Shown here one piece after another: positions 15,844-23,928 of a stretch of DNA of 64,000 bases. The position numbers and the translations under genes are program-made. A model generated the notes under the pieces. The model had not been told where the DNA came from and did not search any database. It saw only the letters and a program-made list of their open reading frames with translations. The stretch is from Psychroflexus montanilacus (lineage in GTDB: Bacteria > Bacteroidota > Bacteroidia > Flavobacteriales > Flavobacteriaceae), in NCBI RefSeq assembly GCF_020164535.1, contig NZ_JAIQZC010000003.1:62001-126000 (forward strand), in the 5' to 3' direction. Each line of letters begins with the position of its first letter. Positions within the stretch are counted from its first letter, which is position 1.

Positions 15844-16354
15844 GATTATATTTGTAGTATGTTTTTTAGTTTGTTGTAAACCAGCTGAAAACACTATAAA
15901 TAAAAATGAACTTGAATATGATCTCATTAATTTTATGGGATATAAAAATGATGTTTTAAATAAGACAACTTTATCATATTCTGATTTATCTCAAAAAAAC
16001 CTTTTTACTCTAGATGAAATAAATAATCGAAACTATAAAAATAATTGGGTCTCAGAAATTAAACCATATGTAAATTTTGACACTATATTTAACTCTAAAC
16101 AAAAGGAATTAATAAATAAAAAATTTAGAAGTTTAAAAAGAATCAAGCTTGAAAAGAAAAAAATTGAAAATAAGGATGCATTGTCTAATAATGGTAATAC
16201 AGTCATAACATTTCCATTTTTTCAAAAAAATGATAAGGGTGAATTATTTGGTTTTGTTTATCGACTATCTTCTCCAGAGTCTATTTTGTTCATTTTTATA
16301 AAAACTAATAAAGGGTGGAAAGAGTTTGCTAAAATGGTTTTAGGTATTTCTTAG
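15821..16354 (+). CDS. Small lipoprotein, putative partner of zincin fragment
   Basis: I choose ATG 15821, 178 residues, because it begins a lipoprotein signal (MRLVEIVKIIFVVCFLVCCK, lipidated Cys at about 18-19). It overlaps the preceding fragment by 23 bases, a usual arrangement for toxin-partner pairs. The mature part is Lys/Asn-rich with conserved pieces also in 16622: YVNFDTIF, K.ELINKKFRSL, ALSNNGNTVITFPF, KGWKEFAKM. No named family. A membrane-anchored inhibitor of the adjacent peptidase domain is inferred. Confidence 0.65.
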   Translation: MRLVEIVKIIFVVCFLVCCKPAENTINKNELEYDLINFMGYKNDVLNKTTLSYSDLSQKNLFTLDEINNRNYKNNWVSEIKPYVNFDTIFNSKQKELINKKFRSLKRIKLEKKKIENKDALSNNGNTVITFPFFQKNDKGELFGFVYRLSSPESILFIFIKTNKGWKEFAKMVLGIS

Positions 16355-16365
16355 AAAATTTCTAA

Positions 16366-16641
16366 ACCATCAGATTTCGTATCCATTTTATGTCTCAATT
16401 CATTAATAGTGTAGCTTATCAATTGTATTTGTGGGATTCAAATAATAATTCTGGAGGTGATTTAGGTTGGCAGTATTATAAAGATATGGCCTAGGGAGGC
16501 TTAGTGTCAGATTCAGATTTCTATCAAGAATTTGAAAATCATAATCCAGGTGAAAATGATCAATCTAGAATTTTAGATGTTATTGAAAATGAAGCAACAA
16601 ATAATTCAAATTCGAGTGGTAATGGAAATGAATGTGAATAA
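16366..16641 (+). pseudogene. Second zincin-like end fragment with in-frame TAG
   Basis: Homologous to 15415-15843 from about 16375 (RIHFMSQFINSVAYQLYLWD against RLHHEFMAQFVNAMAYNLRLWD). The ligand helix has lost two residues (HHEF became HF) and the WQYYKDMAWGGL segment has TAG at 16492-16494 in place of the Trp codon TGG. The part with the HxxxH motif is absent. The stop at 16639 overlaps the start of the next lipoprotein. A dead remnant kept next to its partner gene. Confidence 0.75.
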
Positions 16642-17164
16642 AATTATATTTATATCGATGTCTCTAATGATATTGGGGTGTAAATCCCAAATTTTTGAAA
16701 ATAATGTGAATTATGATCATTATAGAATCATTGAAAAAGTTGATTATTCAGACAATTCACTGAATCCTAAAACAATTTCATATGAGGATCTCAATTTTAA
16801 AGGATTATTTAATTATTCTTCACTCAATAAATATAACGTAAAATATAATTCGATAGTCGAAAAGGAAAGATATGTCAATTTTGATACTATTTTTTCAGTA
16901 GAAAAGAGGAATGAAATAAATAAACAGTTTAATTCCTTAAATTCTAGAGAGATTAAACCTAAGCATCTTGAAAATTCAAATATTTTAAGCAATAACAAAA
17001 ATAATACAATTGCTGCCATAACATTTCCTTTTATTGTTGAATCAAGTAACAAAATTAAATACGGTTTTATTTATAGAAATACAAAAGGATTGCTATATAT
17101 ATACAGAAAAATTAATGGAAGTTGGGATGACTTTGCTAGGCTAGAAATTCATACTGCAAATTAA
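16622..17164 (+). CDS. Small lipoprotein, paralog of 15821
   Basis: ATG 16622 (180 residues) or ATG 16628; both give a lipoprotein signal ending MSLMILGCK. Homologous to 15821-16354 through YVNFDTIFSVEKRNEINKQF, NILSNNKNNTIAAITFPF, and the C-terminal GSWDDFARLEI. It overlaps the dead peptidase fragment, repeating the order of the previous pair. It survives intact while its companion is destroyed, as expected if partner genes are retained for protection against related cells. Confidence 0.65.
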   Translation: MEMNVNKIIFISMSLMILGCKSQIFENNVNYDHYRIIEKVDYSDNSLNPKTISYEDLNFKGLFNYSSLNKYNVKYNSIVEKERYVNFDTIFSVEKRNEINKQFNSLNSREIKPKHLENSNILSNNKNNTIAAITFPFIVESSNKIKYGFIYRNTKGLLYIYRKINGSWDDFARLEIHTAN

Positions 17165-17236
17165 AATAAGCTCTTAACAACTTCAAAAGATTGTAATTAT
17201 CCTAAACCCAAACCTCTGTATTTCAAAAAATAACAT

Positions 17237-17244
17237 TACTTTTG
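17237..17244 (+). promoter_or_regulatory. rpsP promoter -7 box
   Basis: TACTTTTG followed by CACC matches the Bacteroidota -7 consensus TAnnTTTG; it lies 50 bp before the rpsP ATG. The -33 element is weak. The leader holds a short hairpin (GGAGT / ACTCC, about 17264-17278). Confidence 0.6.
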
Positions 17245-17293
17245 CACCTCATTATTAATAACGGGAGTCGGGAACTCCAAAATTTAATTTTTT

Positions 17294-17863
17294 ATGCCAG
17301 TTAAAATAAGATTACAAAGACACGGAAAGAAAGGAAAACCTTTTTTCTGGATTGTCGCTGCAGATGTTCGTTCAAAAAGAGATGGTAAGTACCTAGAGAA
17401 ATTAGGCATTTATAATCCTGTGACCCAGCCTGCAACTATTGAGCTAGACGTAGACTCGTCTGTAAAATGGTTAAGAAATGGTGCACAACCTACAGACACT
17501 GCAAGACGTATTTTGTCTTACAAAGGTGCTATGATGAAAAAACACTTGCTTGCTGGTGTTGACAAAGGAGCCTTAACAGAGGAAGAAGCAGAGAAGAAAT
17601 TCCAAGCTTGGTTGTCTGAAAAAGAAGATAAAATATCAACTTCTGCTGAAAAAGCTGCTAAAGCTAAAGAAGCAGAAAGAGAAAAAGCATTGGAAGCGGA
17701 AAGAGAAGTGAATGCTAAGCGTGAAGCTGAAGCTAAAGCTGCTCAAGAAGAGGAAGAAGCAAAAGCTAAAGAAGAAGCAGAAGCTAAGGCTGCTGCTGAA
17801 GCGGAAGCAGAATCTCCTGCAGAAGAAGAAGCTTCTGAAGAAGAAACTAAAAAAGAGGACTAA
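17294..17863 (+). CDS. rpsP: 30S ribosomal protein S16
   Basis: Residues 1-80 are a normal S16 (MPVKIRLQRHGKKGKPFFWIV, RDGKYLEKLGIYNP). The total of 189 residues is about twice the usual length because of a C-terminal tail rich in Ala, Glu and Lys (KAAKAKEAEREKALEAERE), probably a long charged helix or disordered. Such extended S16 proteins are common in Flavobacteriia. It assembles early in the small subunit. It is followed after 12 bp by rimM, as in many bacteria. Confidence 0.97.
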   Translation: MPVKIRLQRHGKKGKPFFWIVAADVRSKRDGKYLEKLGIYNPVTQPATIELDVDSSVKWLRNGAQPTDTARRILSYKGAMMKKHLLAGVDKGALTEEEAEKKFQAWLSEKEDKISTSAEKAAKAKEAEREKALEAEREVNAKREAEAKAAQEEEEAKAKEEAEAKAAAEAEAESPAEEEASEEETKKED

Positions 17864-17875
17864 TCATTTTTTGCG

Positions 17876-18406
17876 ATGACTAAAGACCAGTGCTTTTTTT
17901 TGGGTCACATCGTGAGCAAATTTAGTTTTAAAGGGGAGTTGCAAATCAAACTTGATACCGACGAACCTGAACTCTATGAACATCTGGAATCAATTTTTGT
18001 GGATTACCGCAATAAATTGATTCCTTTTTTTGTGGAAAAATCCAACCTTCAAAAAAGTAATTTGCTGCGCGTAAAGCTTGAAGAAGTAGACGAAGAAGCG
18101 GATGCAGACGACCTACTCAAAAGGGACGTTTACTTACCCTTATCCCAATTGCCAAAACTGGGAGAAAATCAATTCTATTACCACGATGTTATCGACTACA
18201 AAGCCGTTGATGAGACTCATGGAGAAATTGGCAACATCAAGTTTGTGAACGATCAAACCCTACAGGCGCTTTTCTTTATAGACTTCAATGGAAAAGAAAT
18301 CATTATTCCTGTGAATGATCGGTTTATCCAAAAGGTAGACAAGGAAAACCAGACGATCTATTTCAAAACACCTGAAGGCTTAATCGATATGTATCTGGAA
18401 GATTAA
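17876..18406 (+). CDS. rimM: Ribosome maturation factor RimM
   Basis: A 176-residue protein with the RimM N-terminal barrel (FFLGHIVSKFSFKGELQIKL) and C-terminal PRC-barrel (YYHDVIDYKAVDETHGEIG, GKEIIIPVNDRFI). RimM binds S19 and helps 30S maturation. Operon with rpsP. It ends 3 bp from the convergent rodA stop, with no room for a separate terminator. Confidence 0.95.
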   Translation: MTKDQCFFLGHIVSKFSFKGELQIKLDTDEPELYEHLESIFVDYRNKLIPFFVEKSNLQKSNLLRVKLEEVDEEADADDLLKRDVYLPLSQLPKLGENQFYYHDVIDYKAVDETHGEIGNIKFVNDQTLQALFFIDFNGKEIIIPVNDRFIQKVDKENQTIYFKTPEGLIDMYLED

Positions 18407-18409
18407 TCA

Positions 18410-19660
18410 TTAGTCTAAGCTTTTTCTTTTAGCATCCAGCTTAAGGAAGATCAGTACCAAAATCAAAAATCCCCACAATCCCGATCCGCCATAACTAAAG
18501 AATGGAAGTGGAATTCCAACTGTTGGAAATAGGCCAATTACCATGGCTATGTTAACAAAAAAGTGGACAAAAATCACGGATAAAACACAGTAGCCATAAA
18601 CTCTGTTAAATTGACTTTTTTGGCGTTCTGCTAAATGAAATAACCTTAGTATCAATATCGTAAATAAAATAACAACAATGCTCGTGCCTAGAAACCCCCA
18701 TTCTTCTCCAACGGTGCTAAAAATATAATCGGTATGCTGCTCTGGCACAAACCGTCCCTGAGTTTGTGAGCCTTTTAGCCAGCCTTTTCCAGTCCATCCT
18801 CCGCTTCCTATAGCGACTTCACTTTGATAAAGATTGAAAGCAGAGCCTTTAATATCATTGGTTTCGCCAATTAATACATCAAACCTATCTTTTTGGTGAG
18901 GAAGCAGAACTGAATTCAGAATAAAATTCACAGAATAAGAAAACCCAAGTCCAAACACCAAGGCTAAAAAGTATAGCCATAACCTTGGTTTTTTTGTTCT
19001 GTTAAAAAGGTAAATTATGATCATTAAAAAAACAAAAACAGGAGCAAAAAGGGTAAAGCCAAACTTAAGTGTAAGTATGAAAATTGCAGCAGCAAGTAAT
19101 CCATTGGTGATGTAAAAATGAGGAAGTCCTTCTCTGTAAAGTGGAATTAAAAAAGAAAGATAGATAAGTGCACTTCCAGCATCGGGTTGGAGCATGATCA
19201 AAGCCAGAGGAACTCCTATAATGGCAAAGGCCTTTAATTGTGAGGTAAATTTAGACAAGTCATTATCTAATTCACTTATATATTTTGCCAAAGCTAAAGC
19301 CACAGCAGTCTTAGCGAATTCTGCAGGTTGAAGTCCAAATGCTCCAAAAGAATACCAGGCGGTTTGCCCAGCAATAGTTTTTCCAAATATGAACAAGCCT
19401 AGCAGTGATAGTATGGAAAGAATATAAATAATACTTGCAAACCTTTCAAAAAACTTACTTTCTAACGCAAGAACAACGATAGCGATGATGACCCCTAACC
19501 CAATAAACAGGAGCTGTCTTCCGTAGATTTTGGATAGGTCCAAAATAGATTCTTCCGGACTCACAAAGGTGGTTGAGTAGATATTACCCCATCCAAAACC
19601 AATTAGAATCGCAACGATAAGAATTGTAAGCCAGTCTAATTGCAATAAAGTTTTAGGCAT
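18410..19660 (-). CDS. rodA: Peptidoglycan glycosyltransferase RodA
   Basis: A 416-residue SEDS polymerase with about ten membrane segments. Typical landmarks are GLQPAEFAKTAVALALAKYI, LIMLQPDAGSALIYLSF, HTDYIFSTVGEEWGFLG and FSYGGSGLW near the C-terminus. RodA makes glycan strands for lateral wall growth together with the class B PBP encoded just upstream (2-bp gap). Last gene of the purH-mreBCD-mrdA-rodA run, minus strand. Confidence 0.95.
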   Translation of the reverse strand: MPKTLLQLDWLTILIVAILIGFGWGNIYSTTFVSPEESILDLSKIYGRQLLFIGLGVIIAIVVLALESKFFERFASIIYILSILSLLGLFIFGKTIAGQTAWYSFGAFGLQPAEFAKTAVALALAKYISELDNDLSKFTSQLKAFAIIGVPLALIMLQPDAGSALIYLSFLIPLYREGLPHFYITNGLLAAAIFILTLKFGFTLFAPVFVFLMIIIYLFNRTKKPRLWLYFLALVFGLGFSYSVNFILNSVLLPHQKDRFDVLIGETNDIKGSAFNLYQSEVAIGSGGWTGKGWLKGSQTQGRFVPEQHTDYIFSTVGEEWGFLGTSIVVILFTILILRLFHLAERQKSQFNRVYGYCVLSVIFVHFFVNIAMVIGLFPTVGIPLPFFSYGGSGLWGFLILVLIFLKLDAKRKSLD

Positions 19661-19662
19661 TC

Positions 19663-21531
19663 TTACTGGTTAATTTTAAAAGGTTCTCCAGAATAAGGCT
19701 TGGCATACTCGTCTTCTAAGCTGTGATCAAGAATCCAACGTTCAAGATCTTTTCTCTCAATCTCGTCTTTCAAGTATTTTTCAATCATAAGGCTTGAGAT
19801 TCTTCCAGCATATCTGGAACCCCAGTAGCCGTTTTCTACAAAGACTGCTAGCGCTATTTTTGGATTCTCTTTGGGAGCAAAGGCTACAAAAATGGAGTGA
19901 TCTGTAAGTTGCACACGTTCACCATCTACTTTTGCGTAATTTTCTGAAGTTCCAGTTTTTCCAGCAACTTCTATCCCTGGTACTCTCAAAAAGCTAGCTG
20001 TCCCGTAATTGAAAACATCATGCATTCCTTCAATGATTGGATCAAAATGTTCCTTGTCTATCGTGGTGACTTGCTTAGTCGTGTATTTTTCGTCTTTTAT
20101 TGCTGAACCGTCTATTTCCTTGATGATATGTGGCTTGTAATACCAACCTTTATTGGCAATAGCCGCTGTGGCATTGGCCAACTGAATAGGAGTAGTAAGT
20201 ACTTCACCTTGTCCTATAGCATTAGAAAGTGTAGCACTTGCGTACCAGTTGTAAGTAGGATATCTGTATGCTCTGTTATAATAATCGGAGTCTGGTAAGA
20301 GGCCAGCTCTGCCTACAGGTAAATCATAACCCAAATAGTCACCTAAACCAAAACTAGCCATATGCCCACGCCAAACGTCAATGCCCTCTTGTGGAGTATC
20401 ATATTTTTCAATAGTTCTTCTATACACTTGAGCAAAATAGGAATTACAGGAATGAGCAATACCAGTAACCATTTGAACTGGACTGGGATGATGGTGACAG
20501 CCCATTCTTTGACCTCTCCCATAAGTATAGCCTCCGTTACATTTGAAATTCTCTTCCAAGCCGACTACCTCTTCCTGCAACGCTACTAAGCCGGTCAAGG
20601 CTTTAAAAGGCGATCCCGGTGCATAAATAGCTTGTAGTGCTCGATTGTAAAGCGGTTTTTGGATTGTGTCGTAATATAGCTTTGTGAAGTTCCTAGACCG
20701 TTTCCTCCCCACCAATAAATCTGAGTCGTAAGAAGGTGCTGTGACCAAAGTCAAAATTTCACCTGTACTCGGTTCTATGGCTACAATTCCTCCACGCTTC
20801 CCTTTCATCAGCTTTTCTCCATAAGCCTGAAGTTGTGCATCAATGGTAAGGTGCAGATCGCTTCCTTTCTTAGAAACGGTGTCAAATTTTCCTTCTTTGA
20901 AGGGTTTGATGTTTTTATTATGAATATCTCTCAAGAAGTGTTTTACGCCTCTTTTCCCTCTTAGGACCTCTTCATATTGTTCTTCTACACCTTGCTTTCC
21001 TCTCAGGTCTCCGGACTTGTAGTACGGATTTTGAGCAATTTCTCGGTCGCCTACTTCAGCAATATACCCCAATATATTAGCGCTATGTTGTACATTATAA
21101 TCTCTTAGAGCTCTCTTCTGTATGTAAAATCCCTGGTATTTGTGCATGCGCTCCTGTAATACAGCATATTCCTTTTTAGTGAGCTGTGGAGTAATTACAG
21201 AAGCTAATCTTGGTGAATAACGCCAGGCTTTCTCCAGTTGAGTTTTCAGCCGCTCGGGGGACAATTTCAACAAGCTAGCTAGTTCTAAGGTGTCAAATTC
21301 TTTTACCTCCAGTGGAACAGCCATGACATCATAAGCTGGCTGGTTACCGACCAATAGCTCTCCGTTTCTATCGTAGATATAACCACGCTGTGGATAGTCA
21401 TAAACTTTCCGGACAGAGATGTTTGTAGACACTTCATCAAAACTATCATCCAGTATTTGTAAATAAAACAAACGAATCAAGAAAAGGAAGGCTGTAAAAC
21501 TAACTAAAATGATGGGGAGTAACTTTCTCAC
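19663..21531 (-). CDS. mrdA: Penicillin-binding protein 2
   Basis: A 622-residue class B PBP: one N-terminal membrane anchor (residues about 4-25), a dimerisation/pedestal region, then a transpeptidase domain with S307-P-F-K310, S361-C-N363 and K525-T-G. It cross-links glycans made by RodA. Its start overlaps the stop of mreD by 4 bases (ATGA). Confidence 0.95.
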   Translation of the reverse strand: MRKLLPIILVSFTAFLFLIRLFYLQILDDSFDEVSTNISVRKVYDYPQRGYIYDRNGELLVGNQPAYDVMAVPLEVKEFDTLELASLLKLSPERLKTQLEKAWRYSPRLASVITPQLTKKEYAVLQERMHKYQGFYIQKRALRDYNVQHSANILGYIAEVGDREIAQNPYYKSGDLRGKQGVEEQYEEVLRGKRGVKHFLRDIHNKNIKPFKEGKFDTVSKKGSDLHLTIDAQLQAYGEKLMKGKRGGIVAIEPSTGEILTLVTAPSYDSDLLVGRKRSRNFTKLYYDTIQKPLYNRALQAIYAPGSPFKALTGLVALQEEVVGLEENFKCNGGYTYGRGQRMGCHHHPSPVQMVTGIAHSCNSYFAQVYRRTIEKYDTPQEGIDVWRGHMASFGLGDYLGYDLPVGRAGLLPDSDYYNRAYRYPTYNWYASATLSNAIGQGEVLTTPIQLANATAAIANKGWYYKPHIIKEIDGSAIKDEKYTTKQVTTIDKEHFDPIIEGMHDVFNYGTASFLRVPGIEVAGKTGTSENYAKVDGERVQLTDHSIFVAFAPKENPKIALAVFVENGYWGSRYAGRISSLMIEKYLKDEIERKDLERWILDHSLEDEYAKPYSGEPFKINQ

Positions 21532-22031
21532 TTACTGTTCTTTCGTATCAAATTTAAGGTGATTATAATTAATAAGATACTGAAAATAGAAGAATAAATT
21601 ATTTTTTCTGCAAGGTAAAGTAGATGATTCAAACTAAAGATTTCTAATGTGAATAACACAGTGTGATGCACCAGCACCATTAAACTCACATAAACTAATC
21701 TTGATCTAAACGGGGCATCGTAAAACTTTAAAGTCTGATAATCATAACTCAACCCAAATGCATTTCTTAAAAATAATGGTCTTAAATAGGCAATGACCAA
21801 AGTGGCTGCTGCGTGTATTCCTCCACTATCTTCAAAAAAGTCAAGACATATTCCTAAAATAAACGCCAAAACCAGTTTTTGAATGGAGTTGATATTAAAG
21901 GGCAACAGGATTATAAGTAGGGGATATATGTAAGGATTGACGTATCCAAAGACATCAAAATGATTCAAAATTAAGACTTGAACAAGTATCAAAAGAACAA
22001 ACCTTATGCTATTTATAAAATAGGTTTTCAT
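21528..22031 (-). CDS. mreD: Rod shape-determining protein MreD
   Basis: A 167-residue, very hydrophobic protein with four to five membrane segments; sequence conservation is low, but the place between mreC and mrdA and pieces such as FILGICLDFFEDSGGIHAAATLVIAY are characteristic. It links the MreBC elongasome to the membrane. Directly abuts mreC. Confidence 0.9.
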   Translation of the reverse strand: MKTYFINSIRFVLLILVQVLILNHFDVFGYVNPYIYPLLIILLPFNINSIQKLVLAFILGICLDFFEDSGGIHAAATLVIAYLRPLFLRNAFGLSYDYQTLKFYDAPFRSRLVYVSLMVLVHHTVLFTLEIFSLNHLLYLAEKIIYSSIFSILLIIITLNLIRKNSK

Positions 22032-22856
22032 CTAAGGTTGTTCAGGATTTAATAGTTCATAGGCTTCTTCTTTTCTAGTGTTTTCAATCACATAAACATG
22101 TTTCAGATTGGTCATATCATTGAATAGCTTTACTGAAATACTGTAATAGCCAATATTTTCATTTAATTCAAAATCACTAATCACGCCAATAGGTACATTT
22201 TCAGGAAATACTAAAGAGCGGCCTCCAGTAGTAATTGTATCCCCTTTTTGGACAGGTGCTGATCTTGGAACATCTATTAAACTCAGTATGTTCGGGTCTT
22301 TGCCATCCCATGTCAACGTCCCGAAGTGATACGTTTTTTTCAGCTTTGCGTTGATGGAAGTGTTGGTATTTAAAATAGAAATAACTCTGGAAAATTCCTG
22401 ACTCACATCTTGAACAATACCTACTATCCCCTTGCTGGAAATCACACCCAGGTCTTCTCTGATACTGTCTTTTTCTCCACCTTTAATCAATAAAAAGTTA
22501 TCAACTTTATCATAGTAGTTGGACACTACTTTTGCTTTTTTAATACTGTATAAAGTATCTGTAATGAATTCTAAATCTGTCTTTAAAGTATCTTCAGCAA
22601 GTGTCAAGTTCAGAAGCTGTCTTCTCAAGGTTTCATTTTCTTCAAAAAGAATTTCATTTTGAGTTTTTAAATCGAAATACTGATAAATATTTTCTGAAGT
22701 TCCAAGAACACTTCCAGTTAGAAAATTTGCAGAGGAAACCAGTTTGCTATTGTGATAAGTATGAGCCTGGAACGTGAGTCCAAGAGCAATTGTCATAAGA
22801 ATGATAAACACCAAACCTGTCTTATTTTTAATAAGAAATAAAATGATTTGCTGCAT
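22032..22856 (-). CDS. mreC: Rod shape-determining protein MreC
   Basis: A 274-residue protein: short cytoplasmic N-terminus, one membrane segment (about 13-28), coiled coil (LKTQNEILFEENETLRRQL) and a beta-rich periplasmic domain (GIVGIVQDVSQEFSRVISIL, DTITTGGRSLVFPENVPIG). It forms the periplasmic scaffold that activates PBP2-RodA. It lies 9 bp downstream of mreB. Confidence 0.94.
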   Translation of the reverse strand: MQQIILFLIKNKTGLVFIILMTIALGLTFQAHTYHNSKLVSSANFLTGSVLGTSENIYQYFDLKTQNEILFEENETLRRQLLNLTLAEDTLKTDLEFITDTLYSIKKAKVVSNYYDKVDNFLLIKGGEKDSIREDLGVISSKGIVGIVQDVSQEFSRVISILNTNTSINAKLKKTYHFGTLTWDGKDPNILSLIDVPRSAPVQKGDTITTGGRSLVFPENVPIGVISDFELNENIGYYSISVKLFNDMTNLKHVYVIENTRKEEAYELLNPEQP

Positions 22857-22865
22857 AACTTAGCT

Positions 22866-23894
22866 CTATTTTAGAAGGACGGCTTTATATCTCTCTAAAT
22901 CTTTAAGGGTAATTCCAGTTCCTCTTACGATAGCTCTTAGCGGATCTTCAGCAATATACACGGGGAGATCGGTTTTTTGAGACAAACGCTTGTCCAGTCC
23001 TCTTAGCATCGAGCCACCACCTGCAAGGTAAATCCCTGTATTGTAAATATCTGCTGCCAATTCTGGAGGAGTTTGTGATAGAGTTTCCATCACCGCATCT
23101 TCTATTCTGAGGATAGACTTATCGAGTGCTTTTGCAATTTCTCTAAAGGAAATCTCAACTTGTTTTGGTTTTCCTGTCAACAGGTCACGACCCTGTACAC
23201 TCATGTCTTCCGGAGCTGTTTCCAGATCTTCAGTCGCAGAACCAATTTGAATTTTAATTTTTTCAGCAGTACGTTCTCCTATAAAAAGGTTGTGCTGAGT
23301 TCTCATGAAGTAAATGATATCGTTGGTAAAGACATCACCAGCAATTTTCACAGATTTATCACAAACGATACCGCCAAGAGCGATAACAGCGATTTCTGTT
23401 GTACCACCACCTATATCTACAATCATATTTCCTTTTGGCTGCATGATGTCTACGCCAATACCAATAGCTGCTGCCATAGGTTCGTGAATCAAATACACTT
23501 CTTTGCCGTTGACGCGTTCCGCAGAATCTTTTACGGCTCGCATCTCCACTTCAGTAATTCCACTTGGAATACAGATGACCATGCGAAGGGAAGGCGTGAA
23601 TAAGCGTTTTTTAAGCGCTGGAATTTCCTTGATGAACATGCTGATCATTTGCTCACTGGCATCAAAATCTGCAATAACGCCGTCTTTCAACGGGCGAATG
23701 GTTTTTATATTCTCATGAGTCTTTCCCTGCATCATCGCAGCTTCTTTCCCTACAGCTATAATTTTACCTGTCAATCGGTTTCTAGCGACTATAGAAGGAC
23801 TGTCTACAACTACTTTGTCATTATGAATGATCAGCGTGTTGGCAGTTCCCAAATCTATGGCTATATCTTCGGTAAGAAAATCAAAAAATCCCAT
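22866..23894 (-). CDS. mreB: Rod shape-determining actin homolog MreB
   Basis: A 342-residue actin-fold ATPase. Phosphate 1 loop IAIDLGTANTLI, phosphate 2 MIVDIGGGTTEIAVIALGG and adenosine motif YLAGGGSMLRGLDKRL are all present. It guides lateral wall synthesis along the membrane. Placed 34 bp downstream of purH on the same strand. Confidence 0.97.
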   Translation of the reverse strand: MGFFDFLTEDIAIDLGTANTLIIHNDKVVVDSPSIVARNRLTGKIIAVGKEAAMMQGKTHENIKTIRPLKDGVIADFDASEQMISMFIKEIPALKKRLFTPSLRMVICIPSGITEVEMRAVKDSAERVNGKEVYLIHEPMAAAIGIGVDIMQPKGNMIVDIGGGTTEIAVIALGGIVCDKSVKIAGDVFTNDIIYFMRTQHNLFIGERTAEKIKIQIGSATEDLETAPEDMSVQGRDLLTGKPKQVEISFREIAKALDKSILRIEDAVMETLSQTPPELAADIYNTGIYLAGGGSMLRGLDKRLSQKTDLPVYIAEDPLRAIVRGTGITLKDLERYKAVLLK

Positions 23895-23928
23895 GCGTTA
23901 TGTATTTGAAGAGGATAAAGTTAATTAA

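Noticed and set aside
4045-17164. Prophage or integrative element
   Set aside because: No integrase, phage structural gene, transposase or tRNA attachment site is visible; the array looks like local duplication and recombination.
23160-23909. Open frames opposite mreB
   Set aside because: Shadow of a strongly conserved gene; no start context or family resemblance.
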